Below are positions 1 through 5,663 of a stretch of 30,444 nt of DNA, in pieces. Source of the DNA: a virus; IMG/VR virus record IMGVR_UViG_3300042691_017437, positions 1-30,444 of that record; one strand, given 5' to 3'. Both the position numbers and the translations under genes were made by a program. Each line of letters begins with the position of its first letter. Within the stretch, counting starts at the first letter, position 1. The notes beneath the pieces are model-generated. The model worked only from the letters and a program-made list of their open reading frames with translations, was not told the origin of the DNA and made no database searches.

Positions 1-7
1 CGGGGAA

Positions 8-79
8 CTAGGAGGGCTCGGTGGCAGCAATCCACTGCTGCACCAGCTCAGGCGGTGGGGTGATCGGGTGGTTAGTCAT
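8..79 (-). CDS. 23-residue HPITPPP micro-protein
   Basis: A short reading frame encodes 23 residues beginning MTNHPITPPPELVQQW and ending in a TAG stop near the window edge. Its ATG overlaps the TGA of the upstream gene (76-279) as ATGA, the junction type used throughout this operon, which supports real translation. The N-terminus matches that of the next gene upstream, so the two are related or the motif was duplicated. I recall this N-terminal motif from small proteins of marine and freshwater Synechococcus-type cyanobacteria, but its function is unknown. It could be a truncated copy of a longer protein, because family members usually continue past the QQW segment. Confidence 0.5.
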   Translation of the reverse strand: MTNHPITPPPELVQQWIAATEPS

Positions 80-272
80 GCCTCCACCTCCGGCAGGGGA
101 ATGAGGTGCCACTCAACCACCTTGCTGTCCCAGTCCTCCCAGCAGTCTTCGTTGGTCCAACCTCCGGAGGCCTGGGGCCAATGGACTGCCGGGAACCACT
201 CGCCGTCGGCGTACCGCACCCAGTACCAGCGGTCCTTGATCAGCAGCTTCGGCGGTGGGGTGATCGGGTGGT
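51..272. repeat. Perfect 22-bp direct repeat, copies exactly 200 bp apart
   Basis: Positions 51-72 and 251-272 are identical over 22 bp. Both encode, on the minus strand, the N-terminal HPITPPP motif of two neighbouring small genes. Identity at the DNA level, not only in the protein, suggests a recent duplication or gene conversion of the gene start. Confidence 0.8.
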
Positions 273-279
273 CAGCCAA
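76..279 (-). CDS. Small unknown protein with N-terminal HPITPPP motif
   Basis: The gene encodes 67 residues starting MADHPITPPPKLLIKDRWYW. It is rich in Trp (eight residues) and acidic, which suits a small soluble protein. The start is a TTG that overlaps the TGA of the upstream gene, and GAGG lies about 9 nt upstream, so the alternative start codon is plausible. The TGA stop overlaps the ATG of the 23-residue gene downstream. No known domain is recognised beyond the N-terminal motif shared with that neighbour. Confidence 0.65.
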   Translation of the reverse strand: MADHPITPPPKLLIKDRWYWVRYADGEWFPAVHWPQASGGWTNEDCWEDWDSKVVEWHLIPLPEVEA

Positions 280-472
280 AAGTCAGATCCTCAATGATTT
301 TTGTTTGGTGTTGGTGTTGTCTGATAATCAGCCTGTGAAATCCATCTCCTGAGAACTGCCGCAGATAGCGATAGCCTTCGCGGCGCACTGCCTCAAGGTC
401 ATTGGCAGAGCCACCGGCTTGCCAGTCGCCTTGGGCGTCCTCAAGCTCCCATTCGTAGTGGATGTCAGTCAT
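272..472 (-). CDS. Small unknown protein
   Basis: It encodes 66 residues starting MTDIHYEWELEDAQGDWQ. I chose the ATG at 472 rather than an upstream start at 508 because it overlaps the stop of the AP2 gene by only 8 nt (ATGACTGA). The protein has an acidic N-terminal half and a basic, His- and Gln-rich C-terminal half. The central stretch around residues 20-45 looks like a small alpha-beta fold, but no family is recognised. Confidence 0.6.
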   Translation of the reverse strand: MTDIHYEWELEDAQGDWQAGGSANDLEAVRREGYRYLRQFSGDGFHRLIIRQHQHQTKIIEDLTFG

Positions 473-716
473 ACTCAGACAAATCATTAAGGATTGCGTA
501 GTCACCAATGATCGCTAGCGCTGCCTTGTTGTAAACACGAGCAGCTTCGACTTCGTCAGCAAAGTTGCCAAGGTTGAACACTGTTCCCTTGTGGCGCAGC
601 GCAGCTCGATACGGCTTCTTGGCGTTGTTGCTTTTCTGCACACCCCTGTATCGACTGAATTTGCCGGGCGGCAACGGGCGGCCTGCCATCGCGAAGTAGT
701 AATCCCTGTCGCTCAT
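465..716 (-). CDS. AP2/ERF-type DNA-binding domain protein
   Basis: The 83-residue protein carries one AP2-like domain: the YRGV motif, a run of short strands ending in LGNFADEVEAARVYNKAAL, then a Gly and ILN. This is the classical pattern YRGV, LG-x-F, EEAA-x-AY-(D/N)-x-AA and LN. Phage and cyanobacterial AP2 domains usually sit next to a homing endonuclease domain; here the domain stands alone. The ATG at 716 is chosen because GAGG precedes it by 6 nt; another ATG at 731 would add five residues. Likely role: DNA binding in regulation or a remnant of an HNH-AP2 homing endonuclease. The family assignment is firm and the role is inferred. Confidence 0.8.
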   Translation of the reverse strand: MSDRDYYFAMAGRPLPPGKFSRYRGVQKSNNAKKPYRAALRHKGTVFNLGNFADEVEAARVYNKAALAIIGDYAILNDLSEYD

Positions 717-724
717 CAGACGCC

Positions 725-787
725 TCACCATGTGTAAACCACTCCCAGCAGCAACGCCCAGATGATGATCAGCACCATTGGAATCAT
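725..787 (-). CDS. 20-residue membrane micro-protein
   Basis: A reading frame of 20 residues starts MIPMVLIIIWALLLGVVYTW. It is almost entirely hydrophobic, long enough for one membrane helix, and ends in Tyr-Thr-Trp as expected at a membrane interface. Its ATG overlaps the TGA of the upstream gene as ATGA and a GGAGG lies close upstream. Its end overlaps the alternative start of the AP2 gene. The coupling supports translation. The function is unknown; a small membrane regulator is one possibility, and it is shorter than any usual holin. Confidence 0.5.
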   Translation of the reverse strand: MIPMVLIIIWALLLGVVYTW

Positions 788-1173
788 GACTGCACCTCCG
801 GCGCCATCAGCATCTGCCGAATCCTGGTGGCCGTGAACGGCCCGCGAGCAATCCGCTGCCAGATCACCCGCATGGCAGCTACCGCCTCGATGTCAGCCAT
901 GCAGCTGCCGCATTCGTTCAGCGCTTGAGTGACCGCATCATGGGTCTCCCGATACAGCCTTGGCTCGGGTTCCATCAGCGCATCACGCCAAGCAGCCACC
1001 TGCGCCAGCGACTGCAAGCCGAAGTTGCTCACCTTCATCAGGTCATCGCTGTCGGCCATCATGATCTGCTCGGCCGTAAAATACCCACCACGCAGCAGCG
1101 CATTGATCGTGCGCGTGGTCATGTAAACCGTGGTTTCCGGTATCAGCCGGAAGTCGTCTTCACTGGGGTGCAT
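784..1173 (-). CDS. Protein with RNA polymerase alpha-CTD-like domain
   Basis: This is a 129-residue protein. Residues 19-67 match the pattern of the C-terminal domain of bacterial RNA polymerase alpha: an LS-x-RT-x-N-x-L-like start (here TTRTINALLRGGYFTAEQI), then a DDLMKVSNFGLQSL segment corresponding to DLLKI-x-NFG-x-KSL. The helix-hairpin-helix NFG-x-x-SL core is intact. Residues 70-129 form an additional helical region of unknown type. The protein could bind DNA upstream elements or host transcription partners in place of alpha, or be a generic helix-hairpin-helix DNA-binding protein. It sits in the leftward operon and overlaps its upstream neighbour by 14 nt. Confidence 0.75.
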   Translation of the reverse strand: MHPSEDDFRLIPETTVYMTTRTINALLRGGYFTAEQIMMADSDDLMKVSNFGLQSLAQVAAWRDALMEPEPRLYRETHDAVTQALNECGSCMADIEAVAAMRVIWQRIARGPFTATRIRQMLMAPEVQS

Positions 1174-1411
1174 TGATCGAATTCAGGTGATCGATAAGTT
1201 CTTGCCTGGTCTGCCACATCGGCTGACCGTCAACCTTGCGCTCCATCTCGGTAATGGCGCGGTGGATGCCTTTCAGGAACCAAAAGCGGCCGATGGCAGC
1301 GACTTTCGGCGCCTGGTTGAGCAACTGATCCCAGATCTTGTCCGGGCAGCTGTCCCAGTCCACGTCATCGCGAACAGTCATCCAGGGGCTCAACGCTTCG
1401 TTTAACGTCAT
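1160..1411 (-). CDS. Small unknown protein
   Basis: It encodes about 83 residues starting MTLNEALSPWMTVRDD. The exact start is uncertain: the ATG at 1411 gives a 47-nt overlap with the upstream gene and the ATG at 1381 gives 17 nt, which is more usual for this operon. No Shine-Dalgarno sequence is clear for either. The protein is predicted to be mostly helical, with a charged C-terminal half (around HRAITEMERKVDG). No family is recognised. Confidence 0.6.
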   Translation of the reverse strand: MTLNEALSPWMTVRDDVDWDSCPDKIWDQLLNQAPKVAAIGRFWFLKGIHRAITEMERKVDGQPMWQTRQELIDHLNSINAPQ

Positions 1412-1556
1412 CGTCCGGGTCGAGCCATTCGATGTATTGCCACATGGGGCCGTACTCATCGAAGGCTTTTGCTTTGGCATCGGTAAAACTGACGGCGGTG
1501 ACGTAGTCGAACACGTTCGACTGTGGAATGGTGAAATGGTAATGGCGTTCGGTCAT
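1365..1556 (-). CDS. Small unknown protein, phage early type
   Basis: The gene encodes 63 residues starting MTERHYHFTIPQSNVFDYV. The pattern of a His-Tyr-rich first strand followed by a short helix with AKAKAFDEYG resembles small phage proteins of the kind that carry a beta-strand and a helix, often seen in early operons. The C-terminal third is acidic (DPDDD). Its ATG overlaps the TGA of the 39-residue gene upstream as ATGA. No function can be assigned. Confidence 0.65.
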   Translation of the reverse strand: MTERHYHFTIPQSNVFDYVTAVSFTDAKAKAFDEYGPMWQYIEWLDPDDDVKRSVEPLDDCSR

Positions 1557-1672
1557 TCGCAGATCGGCAGTTGACCTGCCGGCGTAGTAGCGGTTTGGCA
1601 GCGCATGCCGTGCTCGTGGACGATCGCGGCGATCGTCAGGACGGGAATGATGAAGATCAGAAGGCGCTTCAT
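1553..1672 (-). CDS. 39-residue exported or membrane-anchored peptide
   Basis: The frame encodes 39 residues: MKRLLIFIIPVLTIAAIVHE, then a polar tail with two Cys residues. The N-terminus is a basic pair followed by a hydrophobic stretch of about 15 residues, typical of a signal peptide or signal anchor. Its TGA overlaps the ATG of the downstream gene as ATGA. The sequence just before its ATG, CGCTTTTGCC, resembles the pyrimidine-rich leader seen before several rightward genes near 15-18 kb. It may be a small envelope protein. Confidence 0.55.
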   Translation of the reverse strand: MKRLLIFIIPVLTIAAIVHEHGMRCQTATTPAGQLPICE

Positions 1673-1715
1673 GGCAAAAGCGGTGGACAGGCCAATGATC
1701 GCGTGATCAGCCGAG

Positions 1716-2186
1716 CTACGCAGCCGGCTTGTCGCAACTCGTTACATAGGCCTCACACTCGCTGGCGAACACCGGCCCCAGCTCCTCGAAATCCGGGAAC
1801 TGCATCCGGCAGCCGCTCTCGCTGCTGAAGAAATCGCAGCTGCTGCAGTACCGGGTCCCATCCTGGTGCGGCTTTCGGTGGCTCAGCCAGCTGTAGGTGA
1901 TCCCGCAGCGGGCCTGGCGGATCGCCTCCCTGCTCACCCCGTACCGGCGCCCGAGCTCAACGTGGGTGACATTGCGCGGCGTGGCCAGGATCTCCATCAC
2001 CTGGTCGTCAGTCAGCGATCTGTTCATGCCGACGTTGCCCTCGCTCCAGCGATAGCCGCAATCCTTGCATTCGTAGCGTTTTGCGATTGTTCCATTTCGT
2101 CTTTTGCTCTTTAAGAGAATTGTGCTGTTTTCATGGCTACAGACACCACTGCCTACCGTGGTCTGATCAACCGCATCGTGTTCCAT
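1716..2186 (-). CDS. Zinc-ribbon helix-turn-helix protein with C-terminal Cys cluster
   Basis: This 156-residue protein has three visible parts. Residues 16-45 form a zinc ribbon (Cys and His near 16-18, then CKDCGYRW). Residues 56-95 form a helix-turn-helix: LTDDQVMEILATP then LGRRYGVSREAIRQ, a strong resolvase or sigma-like recognition helix pattern. Residues 113-149 hold a second cluster, CSSCDFF then two more Cys. The whole suggests a DNA-binding regulator. The start codon overlaps that of the divergent gene at 2185, both inside one CCATGG, so each promoter must lie in the other gene or the messages are nearly leaderless. Confidence 0.7.
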   Translation of the reverse strand: MEHDAVDQTTVGSGVCSHENSTILLKSKRRNGTIAKRYECKDCGYRWSEGNVGMNRSLTDDQVMEILATPRNVTHVELGRRYGVSREAIRQARCGITYSWLSHRKPHQDGTRYCSSCDFFSSESGCRMQFPDFEELGPVFASECEAYVTSCDKPAA

Positions 2187-2376
2187 GGAGTTTGGTCAGT
2201 GGTTGCAGGCTGAAATGACGCCTGAGGACAAGTGGAAGGTTGAAATCGACGCCCGCAAGGTCGAGCCGCGCACGGCAATGCTCTACCGCTTGTGCTGCCA
2301 GCAGCAGTTCCAGCTCCAGCAGGCCGTCAACGAAATCGCCCGACTGGAGCTCCTGCTGATGGATTTCCGGCGCTAA
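2185..2376 (+). CDS. Small helical protein, lone rightward gene in leftward operon
   Basis: The gene encodes 63 residues starting MEFGQWLQAEMTPEDKWKVE and ending in a Gln- and Leu-rich helix with coiled-coil character. It reads against all its neighbours. Its start overlaps the divergent zinc-ribbon gene by 2 nt and its TAA overlaps the end of the convergent gene at 2373 by 4 nt, so it fills the gap exactly. A second possible start is the Met at codon 11 (MTPEDKW). The function is unknown. Confidence 0.6.
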   Translation: MEFGQWLQAEMTPEDKWKVEIDARKVEPRTAMLYRLCCQQQFQLQQAVNEIARLELLLMDFRR

Positions 2377-2684
2377 TCGAACAACTGGATGGCCTGCTGG
2401 TAGGTCGGCGCCTGGATGTGCCGGCTCAGCACCGTGCCATCCTCCGCGGGCAGCTCCACCACCCAGGTGGGCAGTTCCTCGCGCCAGCGCATCGTGAGCT
2501 CCCTGACCTCGTCAATCAGTGTGCCGGCCTGCTCGTAGCTCCAGCCCTTGCGGGCCACATTGAAGTGCGCCAGCGTTTCCACTCGATCGCACCACCGCAA
2601 CAGCGTGACAGCATCGGGATCCATGAATGGCTGCATCTGCTGGCGGTACAGCTCGATCAGCCTGGCTTGCGGATAAGGTTTCAT
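2373..2684 (-). CDS. Unknown 103-residue protein
   Basis: It encodes 103 residues starting MKPYPQARLIELYRQQMQPF. The ATG overlaps the TGA of the upstream zinc-ribbon-like gene as ATGA. The protein looks mainly helical with two long amphipathic helices around residues 35-75, followed by a short strand region (WVVELP, then a segment resembling an RHIQAPTYQQA repeat-like end). No domain is recognised. Confidence 0.6.
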   Translation of the reverse strand: MKPYPQARLIELYRQQMQPFMDPDAVTLLRWCDRVETLAHFNVARKGWSYEQAGTLIDEVRELTMRWREELPTWVVELPAEDGTVLSRHIQAPTYQQAIQLFD

Positions 2685-2887
2685 CGTTTTTTGAGGTAAT
2701 ACTGCCAGTCTTTTTTCAAGCCGCCGAACTGATCCAAGTCAGCAACAGCGGTCTTGTTGCTGCACACGTCGCAGCAACGCAACGTATAAGTGGCGATGTG
2801 GGTGACTGGTCCCACAAACCGATCGTCAATATAAAAGCCGCCCAGCTTGCGGCCACAAGGTTGGCAGAGCTTCTCAGGAGGTTTCAT
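2681..2887 (-). CDS. Small zinc-ribbon protein
   Basis: This 68-residue protein has CQPCGRKLGG near the N-terminus and RCCDVCSNK in the middle, which together supply two CxxC knuckles of a zinc ribbon. The C-terminus is basic (YLKKR). Such small zinc-binding proteins are common in phage early operons, where they can act as nucleic-acid or protein-binding factors. Its start lies inside the last 14 nt of the upstream 51-residue gene, with GGAGG about 3 nt further upstream of the ATG-proximal codons. The exact role is unknown. Confidence 0.65.
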   Translation of the reverse strand: MKPPEKLCQPCGRKLGGFYIDDRFVGPVTHIATYTLRCCDVCSNKTAVADLDQFGGLKKDWQYYLKKR

Positions 2888-3029
2888 TTTTCCCTTGGTT
2901 GTAGCCCCATTCTGCGGCGCAGCATGCGATGTGAAAAGACATGGCCTCAGGCGTGATCACGCCCTCCTCAATCCACTGAATCGCATCGGCGATCCAGTGC
3001 TCGATCAGCTCGATCGGTGGGTCGGTCAT
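2874..3029 (-). CDS. 51-residue protein of the PPIEL / HPITPPP-like group
   Basis: A frame of 51 residues starts MTDPPIELIEHWIADAIQW and ends in a Cys-Cys-containing region followed by WGYNQGKNETS. The N-terminus (MTDPPIELIEHWI) resembles the MTNHPITPPPELVQQWI start at the left edge, so it belongs to the same loose family. Its ATG overlaps the TGA of the upstream gene as ATGA and GGAG lies just upstream. This supports a real gene despite its size. The function is unknown. Confidence 0.6.
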   Translation of the reverse strand: MTDPPIELIEHWIADAIQWIEEGVITPEAMSFHIACCAAEWGYNQGKNETS

Positions 3030-3265
3030 CGGCGCATCTCCTCGGCGTGAACGGCGTCAATTTCGCGACGATGGATCTCTTCACGCAAGACCGCCACAGA
3101 GTGTGCCCTCTCGGCACTTCGATCGGGGTGACGAAGCGCCTGGCTAATCACCATGTTCAGCATGTCTACGCCTAGAAGGTCTAGGTGGTCCTCTTTCGTC
3201 ATCGCAGCCCAATCGCCTCGTCTCGCGGCAGCCAATGCTGCATAGCGGTTTCGGTTACGGCTCAC
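3026..3265 (-). CDS. Unknown 79-residue helical protein
   Basis: It encodes about 79 residues starting at a GTG (VSRNRNRYAALAAARRGDW). The GTG overlaps the TGA of the upstream gene as GTGA and is preceded by GGAGG at a spacing of 7 nt, which decides the start over an upstream one at 3295. The protein is charged, with two helices rich in Arg and Glu near the C-terminus (residues 50-79). No family is recognised. Confidence 0.65.
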   Translation of the reverse strand: MSRNRNRYAALAAARRGDWAAMTKEDHLDLLGVDMLNMVISQALRHPDRSAERAHSVAVLREEIHRREIDAVHAEEMRR

Positions 3266-3489
3266 GCTGCCGCCTCCACCTGAGCACCAGGCCACCGATT
3301 CGCCGCATAGCGCAGCGCCAGCGTTCTGTTCTCAGCCATCAGCGTTACCTTCACCGGCCTCGCTGCCTGCTGCTTCACGACCAGCGTGAACGGCTTTGCT
3401 CGCTTTGGCTCGGCAGGCCTGCTCACACCAGGGCCAAAGGCGCCCATCGGTTGATCGTGCCATTGAAACGTAACTGGTCCGCCTTTCAT
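3262..3489 (-). CDS. Unknown basic 75-residue protein
   Basis: The gene encodes 75 residues starting MKGGPVTFQWHDQPMGAFGP. It is basic and Ala- and Pro-rich in the middle. The segment after residue 40 (strand VKVTLM, helix with RTLALRYAANRWPGAQ) resembles small alpha-beta phage proteins in which a strand is followed by a Trp-containing helix. A 10-nt gap separates it from the upstream gene. No function is assigned. Confidence 0.55.
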   Translation of the reverse strand: MKGGPVTFQWHDQPMGAFGPGVSRPAEPKRAKPFTLVVKQQAARPVKVTLMAENRTLALRYAANRWPGAQVEAAA

Positions 3490-3499
3490 GATGATTAAG

Positions 3500-3757
3500 T
3501 CAGTTGTCGTTTGCCGTTCGAACGTATTGAACGGTTCTGCGGATGTCGCCGGCCAGCTCTTCGTTGCCGCTATGGGTAACGATGTCAGCCGCGCACAGCA
3601 TTCCGGCTTGAAACGCGTCTCGGACGCTTTCGCTGATCTGCTGGTTGGCCACTTCGACCGAAATCACGGCGCCATCTCTCGACTTCAGCAGCCAGGCCAG
3701 CACACGGCCAGCAAGCCCGCCGAGCGCGATCACGCCGACGATTTCTAGTGGTGTCAT
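3500..3757 (-). CDS. Small protein with N-terminal membrane segment
   Basis: This 85-residue protein starts MTPLEIVGVIALGGLAGRVL, and residues 4-24 form a hydrophobic segment able to span the membrane. The remaining 60 residues are soluble, helical and charged. AGGAGG lies 4 nt before the ATG. The ATG overlaps the TGA of the 26-residue frame upstream as ATGA. A membrane-anchored regulatory or superinfection-type role is possible but is not shown by the sequence. Confidence 0.65.
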   Translation of the reverse strand: MTPLEIVGVIALGGLAGRVLAWLLKSRDGAVISVEVANQQISESVRDAFQAGMLCAADIVTHSGNEELAGDIRRTVQYVRTANDN

Positions 3758-3834
3758 GCGTCCTCCTGACGCGTCAACGGGCCTATCAAAGCAAGCACCC
3801 GTGACGCTGGCTTCTGTCTGTTGTGAAACTTCAT
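3754..3834 (-). CDS. 26-residue linking micro-protein
   Basis: A frame of 26 residues (starting MKFHNRQKPASRVLALIGPL) exactly bridges two genes. Its ATG overlaps the TGA of the upstream gene and its TGA overlaps the ATG of the downstream gene, both as ATGA. It also contains the AGGAGG that serves the downstream gene. The peptide is basic. It may act as a short coupling or leader frame, or it may encode a peptide; the two overlaps make chance less likely but do not prove it. Confidence 0.45.
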   Translation of the reverse strand: MKFHNRQKPASRVLALIGPLTRQEDA

Positions 3835-4307
3835 GTTATGTAGATCTGCTCGTGGCCGTTCTCGGCCAGCCATGCCTTCAGCATGCCCTCAGCGACCTCG
3901 TGCGCCTCGCATTCGATCTCTTCGAGCACGCCAGGGCCCAGCTCCTCCTTCAGCAGCTCACGCAGCTTGTCGTGGCGCATCGTCTGGAACTTCGCCCGCT
4001 GCGCATCCACGATCGACTGCCGCCGCGCCGGCTCGAAGCCCTCCAGCTTCATCACACGTCGCTTCGCCTCACTGGCGAACGCCACCGTGATCCGCCGCTT
4101 CTTCCGCGCCTTGTGCATCCAGTCACGGTCAAACCGGACGCCCGCATCCACCTCCAGCCGGTTGGCCTCCCCGATGCTGTCGTCCATGCTCTGGATCGCC
4201 AGCGTCAGCTCCAGGTGAAACCGCCGCGCATCCTCAAGCGGCATCTCATAAATCTCTTCGATCGCGATCTCGCGTTCAAATTCGTGACTGCGAAAAGTGA
4301 GCTTCAT
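3831..4307 (-). CDS. Unknown 158-residue helical protein
   Basis: The protein starts MKLTFRSHEFEREIAIEEIY. A TTG twelve bases further upstream is possible but less likely. It is highly charged, mainly helical, and has an Arg/Lys-rich centre (KARKKRR near residue 70, then KRRVMKLEG). The C-terminal third is acidic. The basic centre could bind nucleic acid. It overlaps the upstream winged-helix gene by 32 nt. No family is recognised. Confidence 0.65.
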   Translation of the reverse strand: MKLTFRSHEFEREIAIEEIYEMPLEDARRFHLELTLAIQSMDDSIGEANRLEVDAGVRFDRDWMHKARKKRRITVAFASEAKRRVMKLEGFEPARRQSIVDAQRAKFQTMRHDKLRELLKEELGPGVLEEIECEAHEVAEGMLKAWLAENGHEQIYIT

Positions 4308-4776
4308 TCTGTGCAACAAATTGAATTGGGTTGAGCTTGATGTCCCATTCTCCCAGCAGCCGGTAGTAGCCGTACCGTCCGCTCAGAAAATTGCTCAGCG
4401 TCTTCCAGTTGACGTTCAGCCCTTTGGCCGCTTCACGCTCGTGGCCAAGCCACACCTCAGCTTCCTTGGCTGCGTTGGCCTTCAGCACCCACCGCGGGTA
4501 ATGCAGCAACCTGTCAGCCGTCAGGTTGTCCCAGTCGGCGATCCACCAGATCAGCCGGCCCTTCTTCGGCCATCCCACATACTGGATCAGCCCAGCGCAT
4601 TTCAGCCGGGCCAAAGACAAGCTGGTGGAGCTGCCCTGGACGCCTAGTAGCTCCACCAGCTCCTCAGTTGTGTAAAGCCCCGGCCCGAGCGCCTGAAGCT
4701 GGAGCAGCGTCAGGACAGTCTCAGGCCGGTGCCGGCGGCGAAGGTCAGCGAGCCATTCAGAACGGAATTGAGTCAT
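4276..4776 (-). CDS. Winged-helix-like protein
   Basis: This 166-residue protein starts MTQFRSEWLADLRRRHRPE. Residues 18-70 form a likely winged helix: a helix with VLTLLQLQALGPG, a turn, TTEELVELLGVQ, a recognition helix with SLSLARLKCAGLI, then a two-stranded wing (VGW and a RLIWWI strand). A second helical part after residue 95 contains GRYGYYRLLGEWD. It probably binds DNA, in transcription control or replication initiation. Its start overlaps the 3' end of ssb by 20 nt, so the two are translationally coupled. Confidence 0.65.
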   Translation of the reverse strand: MTQFRSEWLADLRRRHRPETVLTLLQLQALGPGLYTTEELVELLGVQGSSTSLSLARLKCAGLIQYVGWPKKGRLIWWIADWDNLTADRLLHYPRWVLKANAAKEAEVWLGHEREAAKGLNVNWKTLSNFLSGRYGYYRLLGEWDIKLNPIQFVAQNEAHFSQSRI

Positions 4777-5188
4777 CGGGCTCGTAGCTCGATGGCGCCG
4801 AATTCCAAGCCTGCTGCTGCTGCAGTGGCAGTGGGGCTGGCGCTGCCGCCGGAGCCCGATCTGCGTCGCGACCTGCCTCGGCTCGAGCTTGCCAGCTCTC
4901 CACCAAAGCGTTCTTGACTACCACCGCCTTTTTGAGCTCGCCGGTTGTCTTGTCGTTCCACTGCTCTTCTGCTACCTGGCCGGTAACGCAGACGCTGGCA
5001 CCCTTCCTGAGGTAGTTGGACACATACTCAGCCTGCTTGCCCCAGACTTCCACTTTCACCCAAAACGCCGGAGCGTCTTTCTTTTGCTGGCGAACAGCGA
5101 GCGAAAACTTCGCCACCATCTGGCCAGACTGCGTGGTCTGAAAATCGGGGTCGCGGCCGATGTTGCCGGTGACTGTTGCGTTGAACAT
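4757..5188 (-). CDS. ssb: Single-stranded DNA-binding protein
   Basis: The 143-residue protein starts MFNATVTGNIGRDPDF and carries a complete OB fold over residues 1-100. FWVKVEVWGKQAEYVSNYLR and KGASVCVTGQ match the bacterial SSB core. A Gln-, Ala- and Pro-rich linker follows. It ends DDSIPF, the acidic tip that recruits replication and repair partners in bacterial SSB. The ATG at 5188 is chosen over a TTG three codons upstream. It lacks a Shine-Dalgarno sequence and is preceded by GATCGCC. It works with the RecT and RecE-like proteins encoded upstream. Confidence 0.95.
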   Translation of the reverse strand: MFNATVTGNIGRDPDFQTTQSGQMVAKFSLAVRQQKKDAPAFWVKVEVWGKQAEYVSNYLRKGASVCVTGQVAEEQWNDKTTGELKKAVVVKNALVESWQARAEAGRDADRAPAAAPAPLPLQQQQAWNSAPSSYEPDDSIPF

Positions 5189-5193
5189 GGCGA

Positions 5194-5445
5194 TCAATCG
5201 TTACGGGGTTGGCAGATGACGAAGCAGCCTGCGCCATCACGACGCTTGCGCACCGAATAGCGGCGGGCAGTGTCGCGGCGGCTCAGGTTACCAGCGACCT
5301 GGGCGATCGTGGTCGGCTTGAACTCTTCAAACTCAACCTCGATCGCTTCGCCGGGTTCAAGATCCAGGATCTCATTCCGCAGCGGCGCAGTCTTCGACTG
5401 GCGCCCAGTCTGGGCGATAGCTTGTTCAGCAGTGATGCGATTCAT
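5194..5445 (-). CDS. Unknown 83-residue early protein
   Basis: The gene encodes 83 residues starting MNRITAEQAIAQTGRQSKTA. The middle is an acidic strand region (LDLEPGEAIEVEFEEF), followed by a helix and a basic end (RRYSVRKRRDGAGCF). This arrangement, an acidic first half then an Arg-rich hairpin, recurs in small phage proteins next to recombination genes. Its ATG overlaps the TGA of the excisionase-like gene. It may bind DNA in support of the recombination module; this is inference from position and charge. Confidence 0.65.
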   Translation of the reverse strand: MNRITAEQAIAQTGRQSKTAPLRNEILDLEPGEAIEVEFEEFKPTTIAQVAGNLSRRDTARRYSVRKRRDGAGCFVICQPRND

Positions 5446-5663
5446 TTGGAACCCGGAATGGAATTTGGAAAGCCGCGCATGTTGCGCTGCTCGTACTGGA
5501 CAATTTCGGTGATCGGATAAAGAACCCGACCCCCAGCCTTGAACCAGCGCGGACCACGTTGCTGTGACCGCCAGTTGTCGAGCGTGCTGAGCGAAACGAC
5601 ATTACGCCATCGCTCAGCAAGCTCGGCAGGTGTCAGGTAGCTCGATTCACCAAACTTCATCAT
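5442..5663 (-). CDS. Excisionase-like helix-turn-helix protein
   Basis: This 73-residue protein starts MMKFGESSYLTPAELAERWR. Residues 9-60 fit the small MerR/excisionase helix-turn-helix family (HTH_17): YLTPAELAERW, a recognition helix around SLSTLDNWRSQQRGP, and a wing with FKAGGRVLYPITEI. GGAGG lies 6 nt before the first ATG. Members act as excisionases or small repressors. No integrase is present in the window, so a regulatory role is equally possible. It overlaps the end of recT by 17 nt. Confidence 0.8.
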   Translation of the reverse strand: MMKFGESSYLTPAELAERWRNVVSLSTLDNWRSQQRGPRWFKAGGRVLYPITEIVQYEQRNMRGFPNSIPGSK

